From positions 124,001 to 188,000 of the forward strand of contig JADJRU010000004.1 in NCBI GenBank assembly GCA_016712105.1: DNA of 64,000 bases. Reading direction: 5' to 3'. A program made the position numbers and the translations under genes. The DNA is from Ahniella sp. (lineage in GTDB: Bacteria; Pseudomonadota; Gammaproteobacteria; Xanthomonadales; Ahniellaceae). Shown here piece after piece: positions 52,538 to 62,331 of this stretch. Under the pieces are notes generated by a model, which saw only the letters and a list, made by a program, of their open reading frames with translations, was not told the DNA's origin and did no database searches. How positions within the stretch are numbered: the first letter of the stretch is position 1; each line of letters begins with the position of its first letter.

Positions 52538-55187
52538 ATGCGCAAGATGATAGTTCCCCTGCTGCTGTTGGCAACGCCCATCGGGGCCGCCAATACGGAC
52601 GGAAGTCTGGATACCGGCTATGGCAACGCTGGCCGCAGCTTCTTGAATTCACACAGTCCAACACACCGAAACTGCAGGCCTTGGCAAAATCACCGACCGG
52701 GCGAATCTGGATGTTCGGCGACAATGCTACGGACAGCGCCGCTCTTTACCAGGCACGCATGTTCACGAACGGCCAGCCCGACACAGGATTCGGCAACGGC
52801 GACGGACGCCTGCGCACGACCGTACCCGTCACGCTGATCCCCCAGACCGAGTCCCTGGTGGTCACGGGCGCTGTCGTTCAGACCGACGGAAAACCCCTGG
52901 TGTTCGGTGGCCTGAGGTCGGTCAATGGCGAGGTTGGTCCCTTTCCAGGCGTGGTGTGCCGATTGGCCGCAGCGGGCAACTTCGACGCCAGCTTTGGCAC
53001 AGCGGGCTGCAAGACATTGCGTAGCTTCATTGCCGCGGACGAAACCTGTCTGGTGAATGACGTGGCACTGTCCACCGACGGTACTCTGGCAGTTGTCGGC
53101 AACTGTGTCGGACCTACGTTCTCCGAACGGCCATTCCTGGCGCGTCTCACGTCCACCGGGGCCATCGACATCGAATTCGGCGGCGGCGCAGGTCTGATCA
53201 CACCGTTGATTGCCGATGCACAGTCCGAGGGTCAGCACTATCGCTCCGTAGCGCTTCGAAGCGACGGCAGCATCGTGGTGCTCGGCCACTTCACCACTCT
53301 GGATGGCGGCACTCGCGATATCGATATCGGCGTCCTGCAGTTTGATGGCGGCGGATCGCTGGACCCGGCTTTCTCCGGCGATGGTGTGACTCTGCTCCGC
53401 TACAGCAGCTTTGGTGGCGACGAAGCAGACTACGCGCGTGATCTGGTGCTCCGTCCCAACGGCAAGGCGGTATTTCTCGGGCACACGGTCACGCCCAGTC
53501 CCGGCAGTCCGCACCGCCGTGCGCTGCTGGGGCAACTCAACGTCGATGGCACACCGGATACCAGCTTCGGCACCGACGGCAAAATCAATGACGACTTGGG
53601 GATCGAATTCAGTGCCAGCTCGTCGCTTGACTCGATCGATCTCGATGCCTCCGGTCGAATCGTGGTCGCGGGTGCACGCAGTGCCACCACGTCCTATGCA
53701 CCGTTCCGCTCGGGCACCGAGTTTCGGGTGGCCGTGCCACAGAGTGTGGCGCCACAGGCGGACTCGAAGATGTACATCACGTCTTCTACGCCGACCTCTG
53801 GGCTGATCGAGAACACCCCGCTCAACATCTCCATTCCGTTTACCGTGACGCCCGGAAAAGTGACGACATTGACTATTCCCCTGGCTCTGGAGCTGCTGGG
53901 CCCAGGCGACACGATCGAGAACAAGGTCATGCGTGTCACGGCGCAAGCGCCCGTGACCGTTCAGATGATGATCGGACGGGCTTTTCAACGGACGGATACA
54001 CCGCAATCCCGACCAACTTTCTCGGCAACATCTATCAGGTGATGGCGTGGGATCAAGGACAGAGTGTCGGCGGTGGTTTCGCCGTTGCCGGTGTGCAGAT
54101 CGGCAGCCAGGTGAACATTACGCCATCGATCGCCGCGTCCGGGCATCCCGCCGGAGTGACCTATGGCATCACGCTGAATGGCAACCAGGCCTACCATCTG
54201 AATGCACCCGCCTTTGGCGACCTCAGCGGTTCCCTGGTGACCAGTGCGCGCCCTCTGGTTGTCTATGGCGGGCATCGATGCGCGCTGGTTCCCGACAATA
54301 CGGTCGACTTCTGCGACACCCTGGTCGAGCAAATGCAGCCCACCCCGGCATGGGGCAACGAGTTCGTCACCATGCCCTTCGCCGGCCGCAGCGCGGGGGA
54401 CATCATCCGGGTCTATGCCTTTTCCGATGACACCACCGTGACCCTCAATGGCAATCAGGTAGCGTCGTTGAATGCCGGACAGTTCTTTGAGACCAGCCGA
54501 ACCACACCGGCAAGAATCGTCACCAGCCAGGCCGCAACGGTCGCCCAGTACGCCAAGGGCTGCCGCGCCGAAGGAGACCCGAACAATTGTCTGGGCGACC
54601 CGTTCATGCTGACTGTTCCGCCAATTGATCAATGGGTTGGCCGCATCGATGCGATGGTCCCGGAGCTCCACTTCAGCTACCTGCATTTCATCAATATCAT
54701 TGCGCCGACCAGTGCGGTGGGTCGGATCCGAATCGACGGTCAATTGATAGCTGCCACAGGTTTTGAAGTGATCCCGGGCACCAACTATTCGGGAGCAATC
54801 CTTCAACGCGCGCCGGGGCTTTATCGACTCACGTCGCCGGAACCGATGACTGTCAGTGTTTACGGCTTTCGCGACAACGAAAGTTATGGCTTCACGGCGC
54901 CCATGGCTTCCGATGGTGAAGGCACCGATTCGAACGATGTGGTGCTTCGATACAACCCGGATGGCACTCGCGACCTGCAGTTCGGCACGCAAGGTATGGT
55001 GTTGATCGACCACACCGTTGCGTTCGGTGCCAGCACAACAAGCTTCGACAAGGCCAAAAAAGCCATCGTCGACGGCAGTGGCATTCTGATCGGTGGCCAG
55101 TCCATCAATGCGACCAGTGAGCAGAGCTTCTTTGCCAGCTACCGCATCGAGGCCGGGCATTTGTTCAAGGATGGGTTCGAAGACTGA
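52538..55187 (+). CDS. Secreted delta-60-repeat protein with IgGFc-binding-like domain and GFE tail, two frameshifts
   Basis: About 880 residues if joined. Signal peptide MRKMIVPLLLLATPIGA; frame changes near 52660 and 54000. The N-terminal 380 residues are delta-60 repeats (DGKPLVFGGLRSVNGEVGPF, ALRSDGSIVVLGHFTTLDGG, PDTSFGTDGKI). The next 400 residues resemble the IgGFc-binding/adhesion module (FRVAVPQSVAPQADSKMYIT, YQVMAWDQGQSVGGGF, AWGNEFVTMPFAGRSAGDII). The protein closes with one more delta-60 unit (GTDSNDVVLRYNPDGTRDLQ) and LFKDGFED. Probably surface or extracellular, possibly adhesive. Confidence 0.75.
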
Positions 55188-55261
55188 CAGGCTTCTTCGG
55201 AAGCCTGCTAAATCGGATCGTTGAAGGGCGATCGAGCGATACGGGCAGGCCCGTATCGCTC
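55188..55261 (+). terminator. Two perfect stem-loops after the delta-60 gene
   Basis: CAGGCTTC-TTCG-GAAGCCTG (55188-55207) has the extra-stable UUCG loop and starts right after the stop codon. GAGCGATACGGGC-AG-GCCCGTATCGCTC (55234-55261) is a 13-pair perfect stem. There is no T tract; a factor-assisted terminator or 3'-end protection is likely. Confidence 0.55.
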
Positions 55262-55447
55262 CGAAACAGGAAGTTCGGCGACGCTGAAGCCCCGGCAGCC
55301 GGACACCGCGGAATAACACCCGGACGTACTTGAACAGAGTCCGAAAGAAAATTCACAACCGATTAGATCCAGATCAAATCGCCTCCAGGGATGGCTTGAT
55401 GAAATGGGGGCAAGAAGGGCTTCCCGTCCATTACAGGAGTCGTGCGT

Positions 55448-58400
55448 ATGCAAAACGGCATGGTCTTCGGTCGATCCTTTGTCATCAGCTTCATGGTCGC
55501 GCTGGTCATGACAGCGCCAGTCGTTTCCGGTCAAACCCGCGTTGTCGTTCCATCCGCAGGCAGCAGTACCGTTCAGGTTGTGGATCTTGATGCCGGGGCG
55601 GTTGTTACGGGGTTTTCAGTGGGCGGCGATGCCTACGGCACTGCGGTGCAGCGTGATGGCCGACGATCTTATGCTGCCCAGGTACACGCCAACCAGGTCA
55701 GTGCTGTCGATGTTTCGCCGCCAGGCATTCTCACTCAGGCGCAAAACTTCACCATGCATGGCGCGGCCGTTTCGCCGGACGGCCGAACGCTGTATCTGAC
55801 CGTCCGGGATGGCGGCCAAGCGGTTGTCCTGGATGCCGCAACACTGGCCGAGTCGTCGCGAATCAATGGGCTCTCCAATCCAGGCGGCATCTTTGCCGAC
55901 CCACAGGGCCGATATCTCGCCATCAGCAACTATGGCGTGCCGCGTTTGACACTGGTCGACCTTGCCAGCGGTCTGCAGCGACATGCACAACTCCCGGGGA
56001 CCGGCGGTTGGGCCATCACCGGAACACCGAGCGGCGGACGTCTGTATGTCCAACTGGGCAGTGGATTTGTCGCCGAAGTGGATCCGATCCTTGGTGGAAC
56101 CATCCGTTCGGTCAGTGCCCCGGCTGTTCTGGGCTCCCTGGCCCTGACCCCCAATGGCGCAAACCTTTATCTTGCGACGCAAGGACCAGACCTGATTCAT
56201 TGGGATACCCAAACGATGACCCCGCTTGCTCCGATTGCAACCGGCGGTGCCGTGTCGGTCGATGTCTCACCCGACGGCAGCAGAGCCTGGGTATCGCGGG
56301 GTGCCAACCAAAGTCTGACCGCTTACTCGACCAGCAATGATGCCGTAGTGGCCGACATTCCGGTTCCGGGGATCACCCTTTCGATGGGACGATTCATCGC
56401 TGCGACACCAGGCAGCACTGCCAATTGGGATCTGGATGACTCCGGCCAAGGATTGCTGGGGCAACCTGCCTTGACACTGCCATCCGACGCGAGCTTTGTT
56501 TCTGGCGCCATTGGGCGTGGTGCATTGTCTTGTCCGGTGTCCGGCATCTCGGCGGACCTGCCCGCTCCGCCTGCCAACGGTGCTTTCACTTTGTCCTTGT
56601 GGATCCGACCGACCATGCTGCCGATCGCGACTGCGTTCATCGCGGGACAAGCCGGAAACTCGGCCCCGCAGGGATGGTGGCTGGGACTCAGGGGCGACCG
56701 ACTTCGCATCACGGGATTCAGCGTGTCGGCACTGGAAGCCTCGGCCCCGGTTCGGGCCGGCAATTGGCATCATGCTGTCGTGACCGTCGACTCAATGAAT
56801 GTCTCGCTCTTTCTTGATGGTGTCCCGGCAGGCAGCACAACAAGGGTTGCCCTGGATGCGGCCAGCACGCCGCTCCGCTTCTGCGCCGACCCAGTCGTTT
56901 CCACCGAACCATTCAACGGTGCGATCGACGCCGCGACGCTCTACAACCGCGCCCTGCCCTCGCTCGAAGTTCAAGCGATCAGGGCCGCAAGTCCTCAGGT
57001 GGCAACCCAGACCCTTGAGCCGGGATTCGAACAGGGTGCCGTGGATACTCAATTGAACAACATTCCGGGATGGCGCTTCGCAACCTACAACCGGAACGAC
57101 TTCGGGGACTATGGCTCGTCGCCAACCGGCCAATGGGATGCGCGAATTGCCACGAACAGACGACACCGGGGTGACGCGTCTTTGCGTTCCTATGTCCGCA
57201 ACAACGCCGGCGGCGGACCAACGGATGCCAACGGGCGAAAGGCGACCTTGGTCATGGGGCTGCCTGATGACACGCGCCTCACCCATCGGGCCACACATGT
57301 CGAATTGTGGCGCAGCGACTGGGACTGGACCGCCTCGTCACGCTGGTATCACTCGCTGACGATGACGCTCGGCGACAACCGCGGTCGACACGAGACACTC
57401 CTGTATTGCCGGGCATGGGGCGCCAACGAAGGCTGCACCGGCAATTTCTTCGATGGTTCCGATCTCAGCGAGACCGGTGCCGACGGCACGACGTGGTACC
57501 GCCACCGTGTCGAGATCCCGCCAGACCTCGATCGTGAGCGCCTGTGGATACGCATTGAGCACCAGCAGGACGCCTGGGACGGGACGAGCGCGGAAAGTTC
57601 GGTGCACCTGGACGACCTGGCACTGGTCGGCACCGTCGTGGGCGAGGAACTGGCAACGGCCAGCTTCGGCAATAACAGCGTGCAATTCCATGCTCGCGGC
57701 GGCGACGGGAATCTGGTCCCGACGCGAACGATTGCCGGACCGTTGACGACACTGAACCAACCCAATGGCGTAGCGTTTGGAGACGACGTGATCTTTGTCG
57801 GTAACCATGGCGGACAATCCATTGCCGTGTTCTCGCGGGACGCCTCTGGCAATGTCGCACCAATCCGAGTCATTGCCGGACCCAGTACCGGACTCGGTCT
57901 CGTCACGCATCTCCGCGTCTTCGACGGTGAGCTGTTTGTCGCGTCGTATGGCGCACCATTGCGGGTGTTTGATGTGAACGCGAGCGGCGACGTGGCGCCG
58001 ACGCGGGTCTTGCCGGCAATGACCGGCGTATACGGCATGGCCATCGACGAAATGGAGATGTACTTGTCGCGACACCCGGACACCGGCGACAACACCATTT
58101 ATGTTTATGCGCGTACGGCATCGGGCAGCGACGCACCGACGCGCACCATCGCCGGGCAGTTCTTGAACTTCCCATCCGGCCCGGCACTGACCCGCACCGA
58201 ACTGATTGTCAGCGACTACTTCAACAATGTCGTCCGCGTGTTCGATCGAACAGCGTCGGGCGCGGTGGCTGCGCTCCGGGTGTTTTCGGACGGCACCGGA
58301 CTGTTCGATCCAGCGGATGTCTGGGTCCGCGACAACGAGATCTACGTTGCCGCCAGGTCCAGCAACAGTCTCCGGGTGTACGGTGTGGGTGATGTCGGCG

Positions 58401-58519
58401 CGGTGATCGCACGACGCGTGATTGGCGGCGCAGGAACCGGCCTGGATCAACCGCTGAGCGTCGTCGACTCCAGTCTGCCAAGGCGCGCTGAGTTCCTGTT
58501 CCAGAACGGATTCGAGTGA
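55448..58519 (+). CDS. Secreted two-propeller protein with LamG domain and GFE tail
   Basis: 1023 residues, intact. AGGAG lies eight bases before ATG 55448, preferred over the GTG six bases earlier. The signal peptide ends near VMTAPVVSGQ. Residues 25-315 form a YVTN-type propeller (STVQVVDLDAG, GAAVSPDGRTLYLTVRDGG). Residues 325-510 are a concanavalin/LamG-3 domain (FTLSLWIRPTMLPIATAFIA, FLDGVPAGSTTRVALDAAS). Residues 525-730 are a beta-sandwich (GATTWYRHRVEIPPDL-like region). The last 290 residues are a second propeller with repeats ASGNVAPIRVIAGPSTGL and ASGDVAPTRVLPAMTGV. It ends EFLFQNGFE. Probably extracellular carbohydrate or surface binding. Confidence 0.82.
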   Translation: MQNGMVFGRSFVISFMVALVMTAPVVSGQTRVVVPSAGSSTVQVVDLDAGAVVTGFSVGGDAYGTAVQRDGRRSYAAQVHANQVSAVDVSPPGILTQAQNFTMHGAAVSPDGRTLYLTVRDGGQAVVLDAATLAESSRINGLSNPGGIFADPQGRYLAISNYGVPRLTLVDLASGLQRHAQLPGTGGWAITGTPSGGRLYVQLGSGFVAEVDPILGGTIRSVSAPAVLGSLALTPNGANLYLATQGPDLIHWDTQTMTPLAPIATGGAVSVDVSPDGSRAWVSRGANQSLTAYSTSNDAVVADIPVPGITLSMGRFIAATPGSTANWDLDDSGQGLLGQPALTLPSDASFVSGAIGRGALSCPVSGISADLPAPPANGAFTLSLWIRPTMLPIATAFIAGQAGNSAPQGWWLGLRGDRLRITGFSVSALEASAPVRAGNWHHAVVTVDSMNVSLFLDGVPAGSTTRVALDAASTPLRFCADPVVSTEPFNGAIDAATLYNRALPSLEVQAIRAASPQVATQTLEPGFEQGAVDTQLNNIPGWRFATYNRNDFGDYGSSPTGQWDARIATNRRHRGDASLRSYVRNNAGGGPTDANGRKATLVMGLPDDTRLTHRATHVELWRSDWDWTASSRWYHSLTMTLGDNRGRHETLLYCRAWGANEGCTGNFFDGSDLSETGADGTTWYRHRVEIPPDLDRERLWIRIEHQQDAWDGTSAESSVHLDDLALVGTVVGEELATASFGNNSVQFHARGGDGNLVPTRTIAGPLTTLNQPNGVAFGDDVIFVGNHGGQSIAVFSRDASGNVAPIRVIAGPSTGLGLVTHLRVFDGELFVASYGAPLRVFDVNASGDVAPTRVLPAMTGVYGMAIDEMEMYLSRHPDTGDNTIYVYARTASGSDAPTRTIAGQFLNFPSGPALTRTELIVSDYFNNVVRVFDRTASGAVAALRVFSDGTGLFDPADVWVRDNEIYVAARSSNSLRVYGVGDVGAVIARRVIGGAGTGLDQPLSVVDSSLPRRAEFLFQNGFE

Positions 58520-58539
58520 AGGTCACTAGCGTGCGATGG

Positions 58540-58562
58540 GGCCTCTGACTCAACCAGAGGCC
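58540..58562. terminator. Hairpin between convergent genes
   Basis: GGCCTCTG-ACTCAAC-CAGAGGCC, an eight-pair perfect stem between the two-propeller gene (ends 58519, plus) and the beta-helix gene (ends 58591, minus). No T tract, but the position suits bidirectional termination. Confidence 0.55.
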
Positions 58563-58590
58563 TCATCGATTCAAGGAAGGACCGCGACAC

Positions 58591-60548
58591 TCAGCGAGCG
58601 GGGTTTTCGAATCCGTTTGCGAACATCGCATCCGCCAACTGCGCTTCGACCGCACCGATGTCTGCATGAACGGCGAACGCCGGCTCGAAGTTCACGTCAT
58701 ACGGGCGCCCGTAGAAATCGCGATTGATCGATGGCGCCGTACAGCCATCACGCAACGCCAGAGTCTGTGGTGCATAGTTCGCATCCAGCACAAAGTCGCT
58801 AGGGCTATGCACCTGGAAAATGTTCGTAGTCGGATCAAGCACCGTGGTGTGCTGCAGGAAATCGGCAGTGTTCTGGAAGAACCCGCACCATTCGCGAATG
58901 AGGTTGGCTGCTGGCGCGGATTCACCAACGTTGGTCGGCGCTGGCGAAACGGTTGAAGCGAAGATACTTGCCCGCGCATACGCGACGCCGGTGTTGTCGG
59001 CCAAGGGTTGCCAACCGAGCCGGAAAAACAGATCGAGCGGCGAGCGCATGACAATCGTGCTGTTTCGAATGTCCACCGTGGCCCCAAAACGCGCCGAGAA
59101 CAGTGCGGACGTGGACGGCGACACACCACGGCGCTCGACCGTATTGTTGTCCAGGATGGACGAGAACATCAGGAGGTCGGAACTATCATCCGACATGACC
59201 ATTTGTGGCCGCGATCGATTGGCGTCCAGCATGCCCCGGCGAATCTGAAGGAGACTGTCTCCGCCTGCGTACAAGACCTGGCCTTCCTGAGTCGCTGCCC
59301 CGGACCCACCCACGGAATTGTTGAAGAATCGCACGCACGGAGTGGCCGAGAAAAACGTGCACGTCGCCGTATCCGACGATGGTTCAACGATCAGTTCGAT
59401 CCGGTCGCTGGTCCGCAAGCCGATGAAGCCGCCTCCGGACTGGTCCGAGACATAAAGGTTCCGCAAACGGAATCGACTTTGCCCGACCGGAGCCGGATCG
59501 CCCAGTGCGGCGCGACTGCGGCTGCCAAGCAGGCACAGGCCCGGACTCGAATCACCCGTGTTGGCGGTCACTGCAACAAGACCGTTGCTGCCCAGCGCCG
59601 CACCAAGGTGCCGGAAGCCATCCGACTCGATCGGCAAAATGGTATCCAGGGAACCATATCCCGCAGCACACCCAGTGCCGCCGCCCGTGCTCTGATTCCC
59701 GAGAATCCACGCCACCCGATTGGCGAACGGACGCGGCTGGAACCCCCCGCCCCCTTCGAGCGAGCCACGACAGTAGAACGCCGCACCACTGACTGCCGAA
59801 TTGAAGCTGATCGTGCCATCACGCAACACGATACTGCCGAGATGGTCGCCGGGCGCCGAAAAATCGGTGCCGCATTCTGCCCGCCACAATAGATGCCACC
59901 ACCCCGGTCCGTGGCGACGTTGTTGCGAATCTCCGCGCCTTCGTCGATGAACAGGTCAACACGGGCTGATGACACATCCTGAATATTCGATCCGGCCAAA
60001 GCCACGCCACCACCGCTGATCGCTGCATTGTTCCGGATGGTGGTCCCCAGCCCGAGCAGGACCGAGGCTTGTCCACGCACCATCAAGCCGCCCCCGGTCT
60101 TGGCGAAGTCCGAGACTGGCGCAGCGTCGGTCGCGTCCCCTCCGGTCAGCACAATCCGGCGGATCTGGAAGGTTCCAATCCGGCCAAACACATGAACATC
60201 GAGCACGGACCGTCTCTGGCCCCCGGTTGCGTCGAACACGGCACGATCGGCATCCGATGCCGTGTTGCCACTGGGCGCTGCGGCCAGACAATCGGCATAC
60301 CCGCCTTCGAGGAACACCGCAGTCTGGTTGACTGTCGGCAAATAGGCCATACCGTCTGGAACCGGATAAGTGCCCTTGTTGATCCGGATCGTGTGGGTGC
60401 CGGTTTCAGTACGGATGGCAAGCAGCGCCGAGGTCAGATCAGGGTGGGTGCACCCTGTTCCGGTGCCAACTCTGAGGGTCAGCGCACCCGCAGGCGCCGC
60501 CAACACGATCATGAACCCGATCAGTACTGCTCGAATCACACACTTCAT
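58591..60548 (-). CDS. Secreted right-handed beta-helix (choice-of-anchor Q-like) protein with GFE tail, one frameshift
   Basis: About 651 residues from MKCVIRAVLIGFMIVLAAPA (signal peptide ending AGA). The frame changes near 59880. The body is a parallel beta-helix with short rungs typical of polymorphic outer membrane proteins: GGGLMVRGQASVLLGLGTTI, RNNAAISGGGVALAGSNI, RDGTISFNSAVSGAAFYC, FFNNSVGG. It then has INRDFYGRPYDVN and ADIGAVEAQ, the closing motif of choice-of-anchor Q proteins. The tail is MFANGFENPAR, slightly longer than the others. Probably surface or secreted; function unknown. Confidence 0.75.
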
Positions 60549-60757
60549 CGGAACGCCTCCGGCGGGCAAACCGGTCGGTGAGCGACATGCCCGAATCCGT
60601 ACCCGCAATGCCTGAAGTTCAATCTTGACAGAAGGTGAACTGACAGACTTTGCGGCAGATCAAGGTTTGACCCCAAAAGTGCTTCAGGATCAACCTGGAA
60701 GCTTGGGCATCGACCGCCAACCGGGTATCCCTGACCCGATTGGCGAGTCGGCGGGTG

Positions 60758-62204
60758 CTACTCGAAGCCGTTCGCGAACATCGGCGCAGTGATCATCCGC
60801 ACCAGAAAGGGATCTTCATCGAGGTTCTGAAAGTCGCGGTCGCCGCCCAACAGCAACCTGGGAACCGTGGGACGCACGTCGAGCATCAGGATGCGACCTC
60901 GATGCATCGGCGTCATGTTGCCGGAGTTTGTGGCAAGGGTCGGCTGGTAGATCAGATCAGGCACCAACCCGCCCGTCCCATTCTGAAACCGGATGAGTCT
61001 TGGCGTTGACGTGGTGGGGATCAGGCCGCCGCTCGGATAGGTCGAGAGCAGGTAGATGGACTGGTCGATGAATTCAAACGCTTCGATCGTGCTCAATGTG
61101 CCTGGTGGAGGGCCGCCGAAGGTTGCGAACGTGCGTGTACCGCAGCGGATGGGGCCGGTTGTGCCCGCGTCCGTCACATTGAACTGCATCAGCCAATTAA
61201 ACTTCCTGCCATCGGTTAACCCGACAGGCGTGATCATCGACGAGCCTGCGACATGCACACGGCCGTTGTTGTCGACGTGAGCCCTTTCCACGGTGCTGGT
61301 GCTGCCCAAATCACAGTGGTTTCCGACCACGATCGTTGCGACCGTCGGCGCTGTGTTCAATAGAGTCGAGCCATACTGGAACACTTGTAGGGCCAGGGGC
61401 TGAAAAGCCTGGTCAAGCTTGTTGACGAAAATCACCTCATCGTCGTCTGTGGTGCCGCTCCCCACGGTTTGGATCGTCTCGGCTTCTGAAGGATTGTCAT
61501 TCCTGACGAACCCCAGGGTGCCACCGACCATGGCACCCCTCACGATGCTATTCCCGGTCCAATTGCCATCCGTGTCACCCAACCAAGATGCTGCGGAGAA
61601 TCCGCCACTGTGGCAATTCATTTCAGCCACACGTTCAAACACCCCGGCGCCATAGGTGAAGTTGCCACTGCCGTTCGCCCCGGAATGTCATGTCCTGGAT
61701 GCCAGCGGCGTCGTATTTGCGGAAGGTGATCGCATTTCCATTCATTGAGGTGGTGCGCATTCCCACCACGAACCCGCCAGTGGCCGGATCCTGGCAAGCG
61801 GCGTTGATGCCGATCATGCTGAGGTTGACGGTATTCCGGGATTGGACACCCGCGGACGTCAATCGAATGAAGGTCGGGCTGTAACCGCCGGAAGCGTTCG
61901 CCGTTTCGGCGACTACGACATAGGCGGCTGAACCGTCCTGGTAGACCGCGACCGTGCGATCCCGACTAGTCGAGTTCGGGGCATCGACGGGCGCATACAG
62001 CACACCGTTCCCGCCAAATCCGGTATCCAGGTCGATCGGTTCTGCAGCGGCTGCGGCACCCGCGACCCAACACGCCAGCCCGAGGGTGAGCAGGACGAAC
62101 CGTCGCGACTTCGCTGCGGCGGCAACTCGCCGCGATTCGCGAGTCAGGGCGGTTGAGGCGGCATTGTGGGTGACAGCCGGAAGACTGGATTCGACAGGGC
62201 GCAT
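60758..62204 (-). CDS. Secreted hypothetical protein with GFE tail, paralogue A, one frameshift
   Basis: About 481 residues. Signal segment RRFVLLTLGLACWVAGAAAA, then PIDLDTGFGGNGVLYAPVDA, NASGGYSPTFIRLTSAGVQS and DPATGGFVVGMRTTSMNGNA. The frame changes near 61665. The second part includes NCHSGGFSAASWLGDTDGNW and FQNLDEDPFLVRMITAPMFA, ending APMFANGFE. One delta-60-like unit at the start suggests a propeller, but the repeats are diverged. Tandem duplicate of the next gene; even the bases around the ATG agree (ATCATG). Exported. Confidence 0.7.
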
Positions 62205-62331
62205 GATCTGATTCCATTGGGGTTTCCGCCGTAAACGGAAAAACCGGGTGAAATCCGGCGCAACAGTCGAAACCTGCCCGATCAGGGGGCGAACAGTAGT
62301 CGCCCCTGACCTGATGATCGTGGCACCGGGC

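Noticed and set aside
52690..54006. 438-codon minus-strand frame opposite the delta-60 gene
   Set aside because: Shadow of a repeat protein with clear delta-60 units.
57338..58450. 370-codon minus-strand frame opposite the two-propeller gene
   Set aside because: Shadow; the plus-strand product has a signal peptide, LamG region and the GFE tail.
62210..62330. Riboswitch in the leader of paralogue A
   Set aside because: The hairpin-prone CCGG/CGG bases do not match the c-di-GMP or other aptamer consensus that I could check by eye.
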